Shown: positions 9,074 to 19,073 of the stretch, in pieces
How positions within the stretch are numbered: the stretch's first letter is position 1
Layout of the letters: every line of letters starts with the position of its first letter
Source: Cellulophaga sp. HaHa_2_95
GTDB taxonomy: Bacteria > Bacteroidota > Bacteroidia > Flavobacteriales > Flavobacteriaceae
Length of the DNA stretch: 64,000 nucleotides
Assembly (NCBI RefSeq): GCF_019278565.1
Contig: NZ_CP058988.1
Span: 310,001-374,000, forward strand
Reading direction: 5' to 3'
Program-made: the position numbers and the translations under genes
Notes under the pieces: model-generated
What the model saw: only the letters and a program-made list of their open reading frames with translations
Databases searched by the model: none
Told to the model about the DNA's origin: nothing

Positions 9074-9889
9074 CTATTTTTTCAATTTTGTAACATCAAT
9101 TTTATACAATTCTACCGCATTTTGCCATAGAATTAATTCTTTCTTATCATCCGGAATATTCAAATGCTTCATAAACTTTAAGTACGATTTCATATTAGAG
9201 ATGGGCCAATCTGTACCATATAACAAGTATTTTGGATTTCCTGCATATGTAATCATTTCTTCAATACCTTTTTTCATGTATTTCTCGAACTTCGTAGAAA
9301 AATCGCCCAAAACAAGACCAGAAATATCTGCGTAGACATTCTTATTCTTGTAGACCACTTCCATACAATCTTTTATCCATGGATTTCCTACATGGCAAAT
9401 AACAATCTTTAAATCCGGATAATCAACAGCCAAATCATCTATATGAATGGGGTGGGAGTATTTAATTCTACCCGTGGGCGCATAAGTATCTCCTGAATGA
9501 AACATGACCGGAACATCATATTCTAAGGCCATTTCATACACCACTTTTAACCGTATATCATTTGGATAAAAAGGCTCATACCCCGGATAAAATTTCAATG
9601 CTTTAATAAGGCCCTGTTCTAAATAATCTCCTATTTCTCTTAAATCTCTATAGTTGTAATTCAGATAACTTATACCCGCAACCACACCAAGATTATCTCT
9701 TCCTTTTATAGCCTCTACTACCTGCTTGGTACTTGGCCGATGTTCATTTACCTTATACGAAGTGAGCACCAAAGAATAATCTACCTGATTATCAATCATG
9801 GTTTGCGTGAGCTTATCTAAACACTCTTCTAGAGAAACTACCCGATCTTCGTGGTAGTTATTTATATGCGTATGAACATCTATAATCAT
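9074..9889 (-). CDS. Amidohydrolase (metal-dependent hydrolase, PF04909-like)
   Basis: A 271-residue TIM-barrel hydrolase of the amidohydrolase-2 group, which includes decarboxylases and lactonases. Metal-site motifs are visible in order: HTH in DVHTHIN at residues 5-7, the strand-end lysine in LIKALKFYPGY, FHSGD near residue 131, ICHVGNP near 165 and YGTDWP near 225. There is no signal peptide, so it is cytoplasmic. It lies 11 bases downstream of the aminopeptidase gene on the same strand and may be co-transcribed with it. The substrate cannot be inferred from the sequence. Confidence 0.85.
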   Translation of the reverse strand: MIIDVHTHINNYHEDRVVSLEECLDKLTQTMIDNQVDYSLVLTSYKVNEHRPSTKQVVEAIKGRDNLGVVAGISYLNYNYRDLREIGDYLEQGLIKALKFYPGYEPFYPNDIRLKVVYEMALEYDVPVMFHSGDTYAPTGRIKYSHPIHIDDLAVDYPDLKIVICHVGNPWIKDCMEVVYKNKNVYADISGLVLGDFSTKFEKYMKKGIEEMITYAGNPKYLLYGTDWPISNMKSYLKFMKHLNIPDDKKELILWQNAVELYKIDVTKLKK

Positions 9890-9900
9890 TGGACTACTAC

Positions 9901-11196
9901 TTAATTTTTATTCATTAATTCTTCAATCTCACCTGCCTCGATAGGAATGTTTTGCATCAAATTAAAAGGAACCCCTTTTTCTTGAATCACGACATCATCT
10001 TCCAAACGAATTCCCATATTTTCATTTGGGATGTAAATTCCTGGCTCTACGGTAAAAACCATATTTGCTTTCATAGGAGTTTTAAGCGCTCCATAATCAT
10101 GGGTATTTAACCCTATATGGTGACTAGTACCATGCATGAAATATTTTTTATAGGCTGGCCATTCTGGATTTTCATTTTGAACATCTGCCTTATCTAACAA
10201 ATTGAGCCCTATTAATTCCGAAGTCATTATTTTACCCACTTCTTTATGATACTCTGCCCAGATAGTTCCCGGAACCAACATTTTGGTGGCTTCATTTTTA
10301 ACACGAAGGACCGCTTCATACACTTCTCTTTGTCTTGGTGTAAATTTACCGCTAACAGGAATTGTTCGAGACAAATCACTAGAATAGTTGGCATATTCTG
10401 CCGCTACATCCATCAGAATTAAATCTCCCGATTTACATTGCTGATTGTTCTCTATATAATGAAGTACGTTAGCATTATTCCCCGAGGCTATAATTGGGGT
10501 ATACGCAAAACCTTTTGACCTATTACGAATAAACTCATGCAATAGCTCTGCTTCAATTTCATATTCCCAAACATCTGGCTGAACAAAACCAAGCAACCTT
10601 CTAAAACCTTTTTCCGTAATGTTACACGCCGTTTGCATTAAGGCTAACTCTTCTGGTTCTTTTACACCTCTAATTTCCTGTAAAATAGGATTGCTTTTTG
10701 CATATTGATGTGCTGGGAATTGCAATTTACATTTTTGAATAAAACGATCTTCTCTTGTTTGTGTTTCTACTGCCTGCCTATAATGCTCATTTGTATTAAA
10801 GTAAACCGTATTTGCTTCCGTCATTAGATCAAAGAAAATCTTATCAAAGTCGGTTAACCAATATACCGTTTCTATTCCCGAGACGAGTGTTGCTTTTTCT
10901 TTCGTTAACTTTTCTCCCTCCCATACAGCAATATGCTCATTGGTTTCTCTAACAAATAAAACCTCACGATGCTTTTTATTTATGGCGTCTGGAAATAAAA
11001 GTAAAATAGTTTCTTCTTGATCAGCTCCTGAAAGATAAAAGATATCACGGTGTTGTTCAAAAGGCATGGTACTATCCGCACTTATAGGGTACACATCATT
11101 AGAATTAAAAACAGCAATACTTTTCGGAAGCATAGCCGCCATAAATTTCTTTCTGTTTTTTATAAAAAGGGTATTTTGTATTAAATCGTATTTCAT
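9901..11196 (-). CDS. pepP: Xaa-Pro aminopeptidase (M24B, PepP-like)
   Basis: Dinuclear metal peptidase that removes N-terminal residues preceding proline. The catalytic half has the M24 ligands: Asp in LMDVAAEYANYSSDLSRT, His in HGTSHHIGLNTHDYG, Glu in FTVEPGIYIP and Glu in RLEDDVVI. The N-terminal aminopeptidase-P domain spans roughly residues 1-170. The open frame can be extended to a TTG at 11229, but ATG 11196 (MKYDLIQNTLFIKNR) gives the family length of about 431 residues, so I use it. No signal peptide is seen. It precedes the amidohydrolase gene by 11 bases. Confidence 0.92.
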   Translation of the reverse strand: MKYDLIQNTLFIKNRKKFMAAMLPKSIAVFNSNDVYPISADSTMPFEQHRDIFYLSGADQEETILLLFPDAINKKHREVLFVRETNEHIAVWEGEKLTKEKATLVSGIETVYWLTDFDKIFFDLMTEANTVYFNTNEHYRQAVETQTREDRFIQKCKLQFPAHQYAKSNPILQEIRGVKEPEELALMQTACNITEKGFRRLLGFVQPDVWEYEIEAELLHEFIRNRSKGFAYTPIIASGNNANVLHYIENNQQCKSGDLILMDVAAEYANYSSDLSRTIPVSGKFTPRQREVYEAVLRVKNEATKMLVPGTIWAEYHKEVGKIMTSELIGLNLLDKADVQNENPEWPAYKKYFMHGTSHHIGLNTHDYGALKTPMKANMVFTVEPGIYIPNENMGIRLEDDVVIQEKGVPFNLMQNIPIEAGEIEELMNKN

Positions 11197-11421
11197 TTTG
11201 TAACCGGTGTTTTTTATTAAAATAAGCAATAAACGCTTTGCTAGCCTAATTCTGAAGATTATAGCGCTTAACGCATATCACATTAATCACCTCAAAAATA
11301 AGAATTAATACACACAAGCCTTATTAATGAAAAGGTAATATTTCCTCATTTACCAGAAAGACCCAAGAATCTTTCCGCTAGATTTCTTAACTTTCCGATG
11401 ACTAATTACAACCAACACATC

Positions 11422-14268
11422 ATGAACAAACTTATAGGCTTACCCCTACTACTTTCCGCTACATTTATCTTTGCTCAAAATGCACCCTCAAGCTCAGAAG
11501 ATGTATTAAATGCATTACATCAAAAAGAACAATTAGCGAATAGCTCTATTGTTAAAAACATTCCTTTCACGAATGTAGGACCTACTGTAATGAGTGGGCG
11601 TGTAGTAGATGTTGATGTAAACCCTCAAAATCCAATAGAATTTTATGTCGGCTATGCCTCTGGAGGTGTTTGGTACACCAAGAACAATGGTACCACTTTT
11701 ACTCCCATTTTAGACAACGCACAAACTCAAAATGTTGGTGATATCGCCGTAGATTGGAAAAACGGAATTATCTGGGTAGGAACAGGGGAAAATAACGCTT
11801 CTAGATCTTCCTATGCAGGAATAGGTATTCTAAAATCCTTAGACCATGGTAAAACTTGGAAAAATGTTGGCTTATTAGACGCACAGCATATTGGTAGAAT
11901 ATTGATAGACCCGAACAATTCCAATACTATTATTGTAGGCGCTACAGGCCACTTGTATTCCGACAATGAGGAACGCGGAATTTACAAAACTACTGATGGC
12001 GGTACCTCATGGAAAAAAACTCTATATATAAATAGTAATACTGGTATTATAGATGTAGCTTTTGCTCCTGACAATTTTAATACGATGTATGCTGCGGCAT
12101 GGGAAAAAGGCAGAAAAGCGTGGGATTTTATAGGCAATGGTAATGGCTCAGGAATTTACAAAAGCACAGATGCAGGTACCACTTGGACAAAGATTTCTAC
12201 CCCCGAAAGCGGATTTCCGACAGGCGAAGGTGTTGGCAGAATAGGATTAGCTGTTTTCGACGAGCATACCGTTTATGCGGTTCATGACAACCAATTTAGG
12301 CGAAAAAAAACAGCAGCTACCGCTACATCTAAAGGCTTAACAAAAGATGATTTTAAGTCGATGACGGCAGATGATCTTTTAAAAATAGAAGATAAAAAAT
12401 TAAATGAGTTTCTGAAAACAAACGGATTCCAAGAAAAATACCGCGCAGCTAATGTAAAGCAACTGGTACGTAGCGGAAGCGTAAAACCTATAGATTTAGC
12501 AAAGTATTTAGAAGATGCTAATGCTATGCTTTTTGACACGCCCGTAATAGGAGCTGAAGTATACAAAAGCACAGATGGAGGAACCACCTGGAACAAGCAA
12601 AATGAAAATTATATTGACGATTTATTTTACAGTTACGGGTACTATTTTGCTCAAATAAATGTAGATCCTAGCAACGTAGATAAAATTTATTTAGCTGGTG
12701 TACCTATTATTAAATCTGATGATGGAGGTAAAACCTATACTTCTATTAACGGTGAGAATGTTCATGCAGACCACCATGCTTTATGGGTTAACCCTAAGAT
12801 GTCTGGACATTTAATTAATGGAAATGACGGCGGAATAAACATCTCTTACGATGATGGTGCCAATTGGGTTAAAAGTAACACTCCCGCTGTAGGCCAATTT
12901 TACGCGGTTAACGTAGACAATGAAAAGCCGTACAATATATATGGCGGACTCCAAGATAACGGTGTTTGGAAAGGAGTACATACCGCAAAAGAAGATGTTT
13001 CATGGCACCAAAGCGGAGACTACCCTTGGAAATCTATTTTAGGTGGCGATGGCATGCAAGTACAGATTGATAACCGCAACAGCAACATTGTCTATACCGG
13101 TTTTCAGTTCGGAAACTATTTTCGTCTAGATTTAGAAAATAAAAAAAGAGATTATATACAACCTAAACATGAATTAGGAGAAACACCATACCGTTTTAAT
13201 TGGCAAACACCTATTTTATTATCCCCGCACAATCAAGACATTCTATACCTAGGAGGCAATAAATTACACCGTTCCCTAAACCAAGGAACAGACTGGGAAA
13301 CCATTTCTGAAGATTTAACCAACGGAGGCAAAGAAGGCAATGTTGCTTATGGAACCATAACCAGCATATCAGAGTCTCCTTTTAAATTTGGATTGTTATA
13401 TACTGGTAGCGATGACGGTATGATATTCATGACACAAAACGGCGGAGGCAGTTGGGATAATATTGCCAATTCTTTACCTAAAAACCTTTGGGTAACAAGA
13501 GTGGTGGCTTCTAAGCATAAAAAAGAACGTATTTACGCTACCTTAAATGGCTACAGAAATGATGATTTTGAATCTTACATTTATACCAGCGATGATTTTG
13601 GAAAAACATGGCAAGATATTGCCAACAATATCCCTTCTTCTCCTGTAAATATACTTACGGAAGATCCTGAAAATGAAAATCTATTATTCACAGGAACAGA
13701 CAATGGATTGTATGTAAGCTTTAATCGTGGCGCATCTTGGGAAGTTTTCCAAAATGACATGCCCAATGTTGCAGTACATGATATGGTTATCCAACCCGAA
13801 GCAAAGCATTTAATTATTGGTACCCACGGCCGAAGCATTTATAAGGCTGATATTAGCAATTTACAAAGAATGACTCCCGAGATACTAGACAAAAACATTC
13901 ATGTTTTTACACCCGAAACCATAAAACACTCTGCAAGATGGGGCTCTTCTTGGAGTACTTGGGGAACACCACAAACTCCAGGTTTAGATCTATATTTCTA
14001 CACTAAAAACGAAGGAGTTTTAGAAGCTACAATTCTTACCAATAATGGAATTGAAATAAGCAGCACAACCTTAGAAAACAGTAAAGGGTTTAATCTTTTA
14101 TCATACGACTTGGCATTCTCAAAATCCGGAAAATCTGCGTACTTGAAGAAAGTCAAAACAGAACTAATAGAAGCCAATGACGGTAAAACATACTTACCCA
14201 AAGGAAACTACACCATTAAATTAATAGGAAAGGGTGTCAAAGAAACCATCGCTTTTGAAATTGAATAG
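11422..14268 (+). CDS. Secreted Asp-box beta-propeller protein (sortilin/VPS10-like)
   Basis: A large exported protein built from BNR/Asp-box repeats, annotated in related genomes as glycosyl hydrolase or VPS10/sortilin-like. I use ATG 11422, which gives a clean signal peptide (MNKLIGLPLLLSATFIFAQ); ATG 11398 would add eight residues before it. Asp-box motifs recur: SLDHGKTWKN, TTDGGTSWKK, STDAGTTWTK, STDGGTTWNK, SDDGGKTY, SYDDGANW and SDDFGKTW, consistent with two linked propellers. A charged helical insert of about 80 residues at 293-372 interrupts the first. The C-terminal 130 residues look like a beta-sandwich, but no clear type IX sorting tail is seen. The function is unknown; hydrolase activity should not be assumed. 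Confidence 0.85.
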   Translation: MNKLIGLPLLLSATFIFAQNAPSSSEDVLNALHQKEQLANSSIVKNIPFTNVGPTVMSGRVVDVDVNPQNPIEFYVGYASGGVWYTKNNGTTFTPILDNAQTQNVGDIAVDWKNGIIWVGTGENNASRSSYAGIGILKSLDHGKTWKNVGLLDAQHIGRILIDPNNSNTIIVGATGHLYSDNEERGIYKTTDGGTSWKKTLYINSNTGIIDVAFAPDNFNTMYAAAWEKGRKAWDFIGNGNGSGIYKSTDAGTTWTKISTPESGFPTGEGVGRIGLAVFDEHTVYAVHDNQFRRKKTAATATSKGLTKDDFKSMTADDLLKIEDKKLNEFLKTNGFQEKYRAANVKQLVRSGSVKPIDLAKYLEDANAMLFDTPVIGAEVYKSTDGGTTWNKQNENYIDDLFYSYGYYFAQINVDPSNVDKIYLAGVPIIKSDDGGKTYTSINGENVHADHHALWVNPKMSGHLINGNDGGINISYDDGANWVKSNTPAVGQFYAVNVDNEKPYNIYGGLQDNGVWKGVHTAKEDVSWHQSGDYPWKSILGGDGMQVQIDNRNSNIVYTGFQFGNYFRLDLENKKRDYIQPKHELGETPYRFNWQTPILLSPHNQDILYLGGNKLHRSLNQGTDWETISEDLTNGGKEGNVAYGTITSISESPFKFGLLYTGSDDGMIFMTQNGGGSWDNIANSLPKNLWVTRVVASKHKKERIYATLNGYRNDDFESYIYTSDDFGKTWQDIANNIPSSPVNILTEDPENENLLFTGTDNGLYVSFNRGASWEVFQNDMPNVAVHDMVIQPEAKHLIIGTHGRSIYKADISNLQRMTPEILDKNIHVFTPETIKHSARWGSSWSTWGTPQTPGLDLYFYTKNEGVLEATILTNNGIEISSTTLENSKGFNLLSYDLAFSKSGKSAYLKKVKTELIEANDGKTYLPKGNYTIKLIGKGVKETIAFEIE

Positions 14269-14286
14269 TATTCGAATACACTAAAA

Positions 14287-14625
14287 ATGAAATTAACAAA
14301 AACAACCGTACTACCAGAGCTTGGAGTTTCTCATGATGCCGAAATTAAAAAGAAAGTGTTCATTGGCAAAGGAGAAATACCTCAGCTTATGATGTACGGT
14401 AGTGCTGTGTTTACCCCCGGACAATCTGTAGAACTACACCAACATGACACTATGTTTGAAGTTTTTTACATTCAAAGTGGCAAAGCAGAATTTATCGTAA
14501 ATTCAGACAAATTTACTGTAGAAAAAGGAGATTGTATTACCATTGAACCTGGTGAACTGCATGCCCAAAACAATCCCTTTGATGAAAATGTTACTTGGAC
14601 GTACTTTGGTATCGCAACCGACTAA
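14287..14625 (+). CDS. Cupin-domain protein
   Basis: A 112-residue single cupin barrel. Motif 1 appears as VELHQHDTMFEVFYIQSGKAE, with two His and a Glu that would bind a metal ion, and motif 2 as EPGELHAQNNPF. No signal peptide is present. It starts 18 bases after the propeller gene and is followed 10 bases later by a DUF2721 gene, so the three may form a transcript. The substrate is not predictable; small cupins serve as isomerases, dioxygenases or binding proteins. Confidence 0.85.
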   Translation: MKLTKTTVLPELGVSHDAEIKKKVFIGKGEIPQLMMYGSAVFTPGQSVELHQHDTMFEVFYIQSGKAEFIVNSDKFTVEKGDCITIEPGELHAQNNPFDENVTWTYFGIATD

Positions 14626-14635
14626 TTAGACAATT

Positions 14636-15022
14636 ATGGATTTAACTTTAGGCATACCAGCATTACTTTTCCCTGCAATTTCATTGACTATGTTGGCATA
14701 CAACGCTCGTTATTTAGCCATTGCTGCTCTAATTAGACAGTTGCATCAAAAATATCAAGAAACCGGATCATCATCAGTAAGTTTGCAGGTAAAAAAATTG
14801 AGCAAGCGTTTAACAATCATTAAAAACATGCAGGCATCTGCTATTTTAAGCTTTTTACTGGCAGTTATTACGATGTCTTTAATTTACGTACAACTTGATT
14901 TTTGGGCAAATTTAGTTTTTGGCATCAGCCTTTTAGCTTTGATGATTTCTTTGATTTTATCTTTTATTGAGGTACAGCTTTCTACCAAGGCACTGTCCAT
15001 TCAGTTGAAAGATTTGGAGTAA
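14636..15022 (+). CDS. DUF2721 membrane protein
   Basis: A 128-residue membrane protein that fits the DUF2721 family: an N-terminal helix beginning GIPALLFPAISLTMLAYNAR, a charged cytoplasmic stretch with KKLSKRLTIIKNMQ, then a helical hairpin (AILSFLLAVITMSLIYV and a second helix near the C-terminus). The family has no established function. It is the last gene before a 470-base non-coding gap. A weak hairpin at 15104-15126 might end the transcript. Confidence 0.8.
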   Translation: MDLTLGIPALLFPAISLTMLAYNARYLAIAALIRQLHQKYQETGSSSVSLQVKKLSKRLTIIKNMQASAILSFLLAVITMSLIYVQLDFWANLVFGISLLALMISLILSFIEVQLSTKALSIQLKDLE

Positions 15023-15386
15023 TAAAGAAAGTAGCCATGCGGGTACCAGTGTAACGTTACTATAGAAATCCGATGAACTGCACGTTTAAAATAATCTATT
15101 GGAAGAAAATGCGACTTGCATTTTCTTTGGGATCGAAGTAGATGAATTGCAAAGGAAAAGACCAAGTAGTTTGTTTTTGAAATACGTCAATCCTATATTT
15201 TTCAGAAAAGTATAGCTTAAAATCAAAATACATAGTCTAAATACTCTTTTATTTAATTTCAAGTGTTTTGAGAAGTTAAGAATAGACCAGGTGGTTTATT
15301 TTTTTAAAGGGTATTTTCAAAATATTAAGTGTTGGCAAGTGTAAATTTCAAACGTTTTAGTAGCTTTTAGTTTTAAATAGCCATAC

Positions 15387-15396
15387 TGGTCAACCA
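15387..15396. promoter_or_regulatory. Operator-like palindrome TGGTCAACCA
   Basis: Inverted TGGT/ACCA half-sites with a two-base spacer lie about 45 bases upstream of the sdh -33 element. GntR/FadR-type regulators use operators of this general form. The regulator here is unknown and the match could be chance. Confidence 0.3.
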
Positions 15397-15441
15397 ATTA
15401 CTTATTTTGATTCTAAATAAGAGTAGGATTTATTAGTAAAG

Positions 15442-15473
15442 TTTGTTAATAACTTGTTTGTACTGTAAATTTG
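15442..15473 (+). promoter_or_regulatory. Promoter of the sdhCAB operon
   Basis: TTTG at 15442-15445, 20 bases of spacing, then TAAATTTG at 15466-15473: a full Bacteroidetes sigma-A-type promoter. The start of transcription should fall near 15480, giving a leader of about 12 bases before the sdhC ATG. Confidence 0.75.
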
Positions 15474-15492
15474 TAAAAAAAACTAACAACTA

Positions 15493-16170
15493 ATGAGCGG
15501 ATTTTTCAAATCTTCGATTGGTAGAAAGTATGCGATGGCACTTTCTGCTTTCTTTTTAATGTTTTTTCTACTTCAGCATTTTGCAATTAATATTTTATCG
15601 GTTTTTAGTCCAGATGCATTTAATGAGGCATCTCATTTTATGGGAACATTCTGGGCGGTACAATATGTGTTGCAACCCGTGTTAATTTTTGGGGTGATGT
15701 ACCATTTCATTATGGGTTTCATTTTAGAAATTAAAAACAGAAATGCTAGAGTAGCAAAGTACGCTAAAAACAATGGAGCAGCTAATTCTAGCTGGATGAG
15801 TAGAAACATGATTTATAGCGGATTGGCTATTTTAGCCTTTTTAGTGCTTCACTTTATTGATTTCTGGCTTCCAGAAATTAATACTAAATATATTCAAGGC
15901 GATATGTCTGGATTATTAGCAGATGGTGAAGGCTTTCGTTATTATGAAGAATTAACGCATAAGTTTGTGAACCCTCTTAGGGTTGGTGCTTATGTAATTG
16001 CATTTGTATTTTTATCGTTACACCTTATGCACGGTTTCAGTTCTGCATTCCAATCTTCGGGTGTTTCGTCTATGAGAAAAGAGAAATTACAAATTTTTGG
16101 TAAAGTGTATGCTATTGCAATTCCATTAGGATTCATAGCAATCGCCCTTTTTCATCATTTTAATCATTAA
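15493..16170 (+). CDS. sdhC: Succinate dehydrogenase cytochrome b558 subunit
   Basis: Membrane anchor of complex II, carrying heme b and the quinone site. It is a 225-residue protein with five hydrophobic helices and several helix histidines (for example [41 protein letters not shown]) suited to diheme ligation, as in the b558 family of Bacteroidetes and Wolinella. The short N-terminus [20 protein letters not shown] is typical. It is the first gene of an operon with sdhA (11-base gap) and sdhB, and no separate sdhD is expected in this type. Confidence 0.95.
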   Translation: MSGFFKSSIGRKYAMALSAFFLMFFLLQHFAINILSVFSPDAFNEASHFMGTFWAVQYVLQPVLIFGVMYHFIMGFILEIKNRNARVAKYAKNNGAANSSWMSRNMIYSGLAILAFLVLHFIDFWLPEINTKYIQGDMSGLLADGEGFRYYEELTHKFVNPLRVGAYVIAFVFLSLHLMHGFSSAFQSSGVSSMRKEKLQIFGKVYAIAIPLGFIAIALFHHFNH

Positions 16171-16181
16171 TACTATTACTT

Positions 16182-18197
16182 ATGTCTGTATTAGACTCAA
16201 AAGTACCAAAAGGCTCATTAAAGGATAAATGGACCGATTATAAAAATCATATTGATTTAGTTAACCCTGCGAACAAACGTAATATTGATGTTATTGTTGT
16301 TGGAACAGGATTAGCTGGTGGTTCTGCTGCTGCTACTTTAGCAGAGCTAGGCTACAACGTTAAAACATTTTGTTATCAAGATTCTCCGCGTAGAGCACAC
16401 TCAATTGCCGCACAAGGTGGTATAAACGCTGCTAAAAATTACCAAGGTGATGGTGATTCTACTTACCGTTTATTTTACGATACCGTAAAGGGTGGAGATT
16501 ACCGTTCTCGTGAAGCTAACGTTTATAGATTAGCAGAAGTATCTGCTAATATTATTGACCAATGTGTTGCACAAGGAGTACCATTTGCACGTGATTATGG
16601 TGGATTATTAGACAACCGTTCCTTTGGTGGTGTATTGGTTTCACGTACTTTTTATGCCAAAGGACAAACGGGACAACAATTATTATTAGGTGCCTATTCT
16701 GCAATGAACAGACAAATTGCTCGTGGTAAAATTACCCCGTTCAACCGTCATGAAATGCTAGATGTGGTTAAAGTAGATGGGAAAGCAAGAGGAATTATTG
16801 CTCGTGACCTAGTTACTGGAAAAATAGAACGTCATTCGGCACATGCTGTTGTTATTGCTTCTGGAGGATACGGAAATGTATATTTCTTATCTACTAATGC
16901 AATGGGGTCTAACGCTACTGCCGCTTGGAAAATTCATAAAAAAGGAGCTTTTTTCGCAAATCCATGCTATACACAAATTCACCCAACCTGTATTCCTCGT
17001 TCCGGAGATTACCAGTCTAAACTTACGTTGATGTCTGAATCTTTACGTAATGACGGGCGTATTTGGGTTCCTAAGAATTTAGAAGATGTAATGGCTATCC
17101 GCGAAGGAAAGAAAAAGCCAACAGACTTAACAGAAGAGCAAAGAGATTATTATTTAGAACGCCGTTACCCTGCATTTGGTAACTTGGTACCACGTGATGT
17201 TGCTTCTAGAGCAGCTAAAGAACGTTGTGACGCTGGTTACGGAGTAAACGCGACTGGTGAAGCTGTTTATTTAGATTTTGCCTCTGCGATACAACGTTAC
17301 GGGATAGAACAAGCAAAAATTCATAATATAGAAAATGCTTCGGCAGAAAAAACATATGAATTGGGTGCTGCTATCGTAAAAGCTAAATACGGAAACCTCT
17401 TCCAGATGTACGAGAAAATCGTAGATCAAGATCCATACAAAACACCAATGATGATTTATCCTGCTGTTCACTACACTATGGGTGGTGTTTGGGTAGATTA
17501 TAATTTAATGACCACTGTTGAAGGTTTATACTGTATTGGTGAAGCAAACTTCTCTGATCACGGTGCAAACAGACTTGGAGCATCTGCCTTAATGCAAGGT
17601 TTAGCTGACGGTTACTTTGTATTACCTTATACGATTGGTGATTATCTTTCTCATGAAATTAGAACAGGAAAAATTCCAACAAATACACCGGAGTTTGATG
17701 AAGCTGAAAAGTCTGTAACTGCTAAGATTGATTTCTTTATCAATAATAAAGGATCTCACTCCGTTGATTATTACCACAAGAAGTTAGGTAAAATTATGTG
17801 GGATAAATGTGGAATGTCTCGTAACGCAGAAGGTTTAAAGGAGGCTATGGCCGAAATTAAAGCACTACGTGAAGACTTTTACAAAAACGTAAGTGTTCCA
17901 GGAAGTTCTAATGAATTAAATGCAGAACTTGAAAAGGCAGGTCGTGTAGCAGATTTCTTAGAATTAGGAGAGTTATTTGCTAAAGATGCACTTGAAAGAG
18001 AAGAATCTTGTGGTGGGCACTTTAGAGAAGAGTCTGTTGAACTTGATGGCGAACAAAAAGGAGAAGCAAAACGTAATGACAAAGATTTTGCATTTGTTTC
18101 TGCTTGGGAATTTAAAGGAGAGCCATCTGACGCTGTTTTACATAAAGAGCAGTTAGAGTTTAAAGAGATAGAATTAAAACAAAGAAGTTATAAATAA
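16182..18197 (+). CDS. sdhA: Succinate dehydrogenase flavoprotein subunit
   Basis: Catalytic subunit of complex II, oxidising succinate to fumarate with covalent FAD. The 671-residue protein has the Rossmann motif [19 protein letters not shown] near residue 40, the flavin-linked histidine region [16 protein letters not shown], substrate-site sequence in HPTCIP and RGGAR-like downstream blocks, and the C-terminal [13 protein letters not shown] and [13 protein letters not shown]. It is slightly longer than the enterobacterial type, as in the b558-associated group. The insertion-rich middle ([17 protein letters not shown]) is normal for Bacteroidetes. It is co-transcribed with sdhC and sdhB. Confidence 0.97.
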   Translation: MSVLDSKVPKGSLKDKWTDYKNHIDLVNPANKRNIDVIVVGTGLAGGSAAATLAELGYNVKTFCYQDSPRRAHSIAAQGGINAAKNYQGDGDSTYRLFYDTVKGGDYRSREANVYRLAEVSANIIDQCVAQGVPFARDYGGLLDNRSFGGVLVSRTFYAKGQTGQQLLLGAYSAMNRQIARGKITPFNRHEMLDVVKVDGKARGIIARDLVTGKIERHSAHAVVIASGGYGNVYFLSTNAMGSNATAAWKIHKKGAFFANPCYTQIHPTCIPRSGDYQSKLTLMSESLRNDGRIWVPKNLEDVMAIREGKKKPTDLTEEQRDYYLERRYPAFGNLVPRDVASRAAKERCDAGYGVNATGEAVYLDFASAIQRYGIEQAKIHNIENASAEKTYELGAAIVKAKYGNLFQMYEKIVDQDPYKTPMMIYPAVHYTMGGVWVDYNLMTTVEGLYCIGEANFSDHGANRLGASALMQGLADGYFVLPYTIGDYLSHEIRTGKIPTNTPEFDEAEKSVTAKIDFFINNKGSHSVDYYHKKLGKIMWDKCGMSRNAEGLKEAMAEIKALREDFYKNVSVPGSSNELNAELEKAGRVADFLELGELFAKDALEREESCGGHFREESVELDGEQKGEAKRNDKDFAFVSAWEFKGEPSDAVLHKEQLEFKEIELKQRSYK

Positions 18198-18261
18198 TAG
18201 TATTGAGCTATTACATGTGATTTACATCATGTTATAATACTCATTACTCAATACTTAAAAT

Positions 18262-19002
18262 ATGAATCTGACATTAAAAATTTGGAGACAGAAAAATGCT
18301 CAAGCTAAGGGCAAAATGGTCGATTATAAAGTGACAGAGATATCTGAACATATGTCTTTCTTAGAAATGATGGATGTTTTAAACGAACAATTGATCAATA
18401 AAGGTGAAGAGCCTGTTGCTTTTGATCATGACTGTCGTGAAGGTATCTGTGGTATGTGTTCTATGTTTATTAATGGTGAAGCTCACGGACCAGACAGAGG
18501 TGTTACTACATGCCAATTACACATGCGTATGTTTAAAGATGGTGACACAATTACTATTGAGCCATTTAGAGCAAAAGCTTTTCCTGTATTAAAGGATTTA
18601 ACCGTTGATAGAAGTGCTTTTGACCGTATACAGCATGCTGGTGGATACATTTCTGTAAACACTTCAGGTAATACGCAAGATGCCAATGCAACGCTTATTT
18701 CTAAGCACGCAGCAGATGAAGCAATGGATGCAGCTACCTGTATTGGTTGTGGTGCATGTGTAGCAAGCTGTAAAAATGCTTCTGCAATGCTTTTTGTTGG
18801 TGCAAAAGTATCTCAATATGCATTATTGCCACAAGGACAAGTTGAGGCCGCAGATCGTGTTAAAAACATGGTAGCGCAGATGGACTTAGAAGGTTTTGGA
18901 AACTGTACCAATACTGGAGCATGTGAAATTGAATGTCCTAAAGGAATTTCTTTAGAAAACATCGCACGTATGAACAGAGAATTACTAAAAGCAAACGTTT
19001 AA
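18262..19002 (+). CDS. sdhB: Succinate dehydrogenase iron-sulfur subunit
   Basis: Electron-transfer subunit with three Fe-S clusters linking the FAD of SdhA to the quinone in SdhC. At 246 residues it has the plant-type ferredoxin motif CREGICGMC with a later Cys in TTCQL for the [2Fe-2S] cluster, then [13 protein letters not shown] and [14 protein letters not shown] for the [4Fe-4S] and [3Fe-4S] clusters. It lies 64 bases after sdhA, the longest gap in the operon, and is followed by a strong terminator. Confidence 0.97.
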   Translation: MNLTLKIWRQKNAQAKGKMVDYKVTEISEHMSFLEMMDVLNEQLINKGEEPVAFDHDCREGICGMCSMFINGEAHGPDRGVTTCQLHMRMFKDGDTITIEPFRAKAFPVLKDLTVDRSAFDRIQHAGGYISVNTSGNTQDANATLISKHAADEAMDAATCIGCGACVASCKNASAMLFVGAKVSQYALLPQGQVEAADRVKNMVAQMDLEGFGNCTNTGACEIECPKGISLENIARMNRELLKANV

Positions 19003-19023
19003 AAAAGCTTTTTTATATACATA

Positions 19024-19055
19024 AAAAAACCCAAGCATTGCTGCTTGGGTTTTTT
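19024..19055. terminator. Strong bidirectional terminator after sdhB
   Basis: A 14-bp perfect stem (AAAAAACCCAAGCA / TGCTTGGGTTTTTT) with loop TTGC. The built-in A and T tracts let it act for sdhCAB on the plus strand and the convergent OmpA-type gene on the minus strand. Confidence 0.9.
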
Positions 19056-19073
19056 ATTATCTTTTTTTAGGTC

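Larger units (their letters stand above)
15023..15492. other. Non-coding gap upstream of sdhC
   Basis: No convincing gene. It holds a 9-bp hairpin (AGAAAATGC / GCATTTTCT, 15104-15126) with a short T-run; a degenerate repeat (ACCAAGTAGTTTGTTTTT near 15161 and ACCAGGTGGTTTATTTTT near 15286); an ACCA/TGGT-type palindrome TGGTCAACCA at 15387-15396; and the sdh promoter at 15442-15473. Confidence 0.7.

Noticed and set aside
15104..15126. AGAAAATGC / GCATTTTCT hairpin after DUF2721
   Set aside because: The stem is AT-rich and only three T follow, so I do not call it a terminator; it is mentioned in the gap entry.
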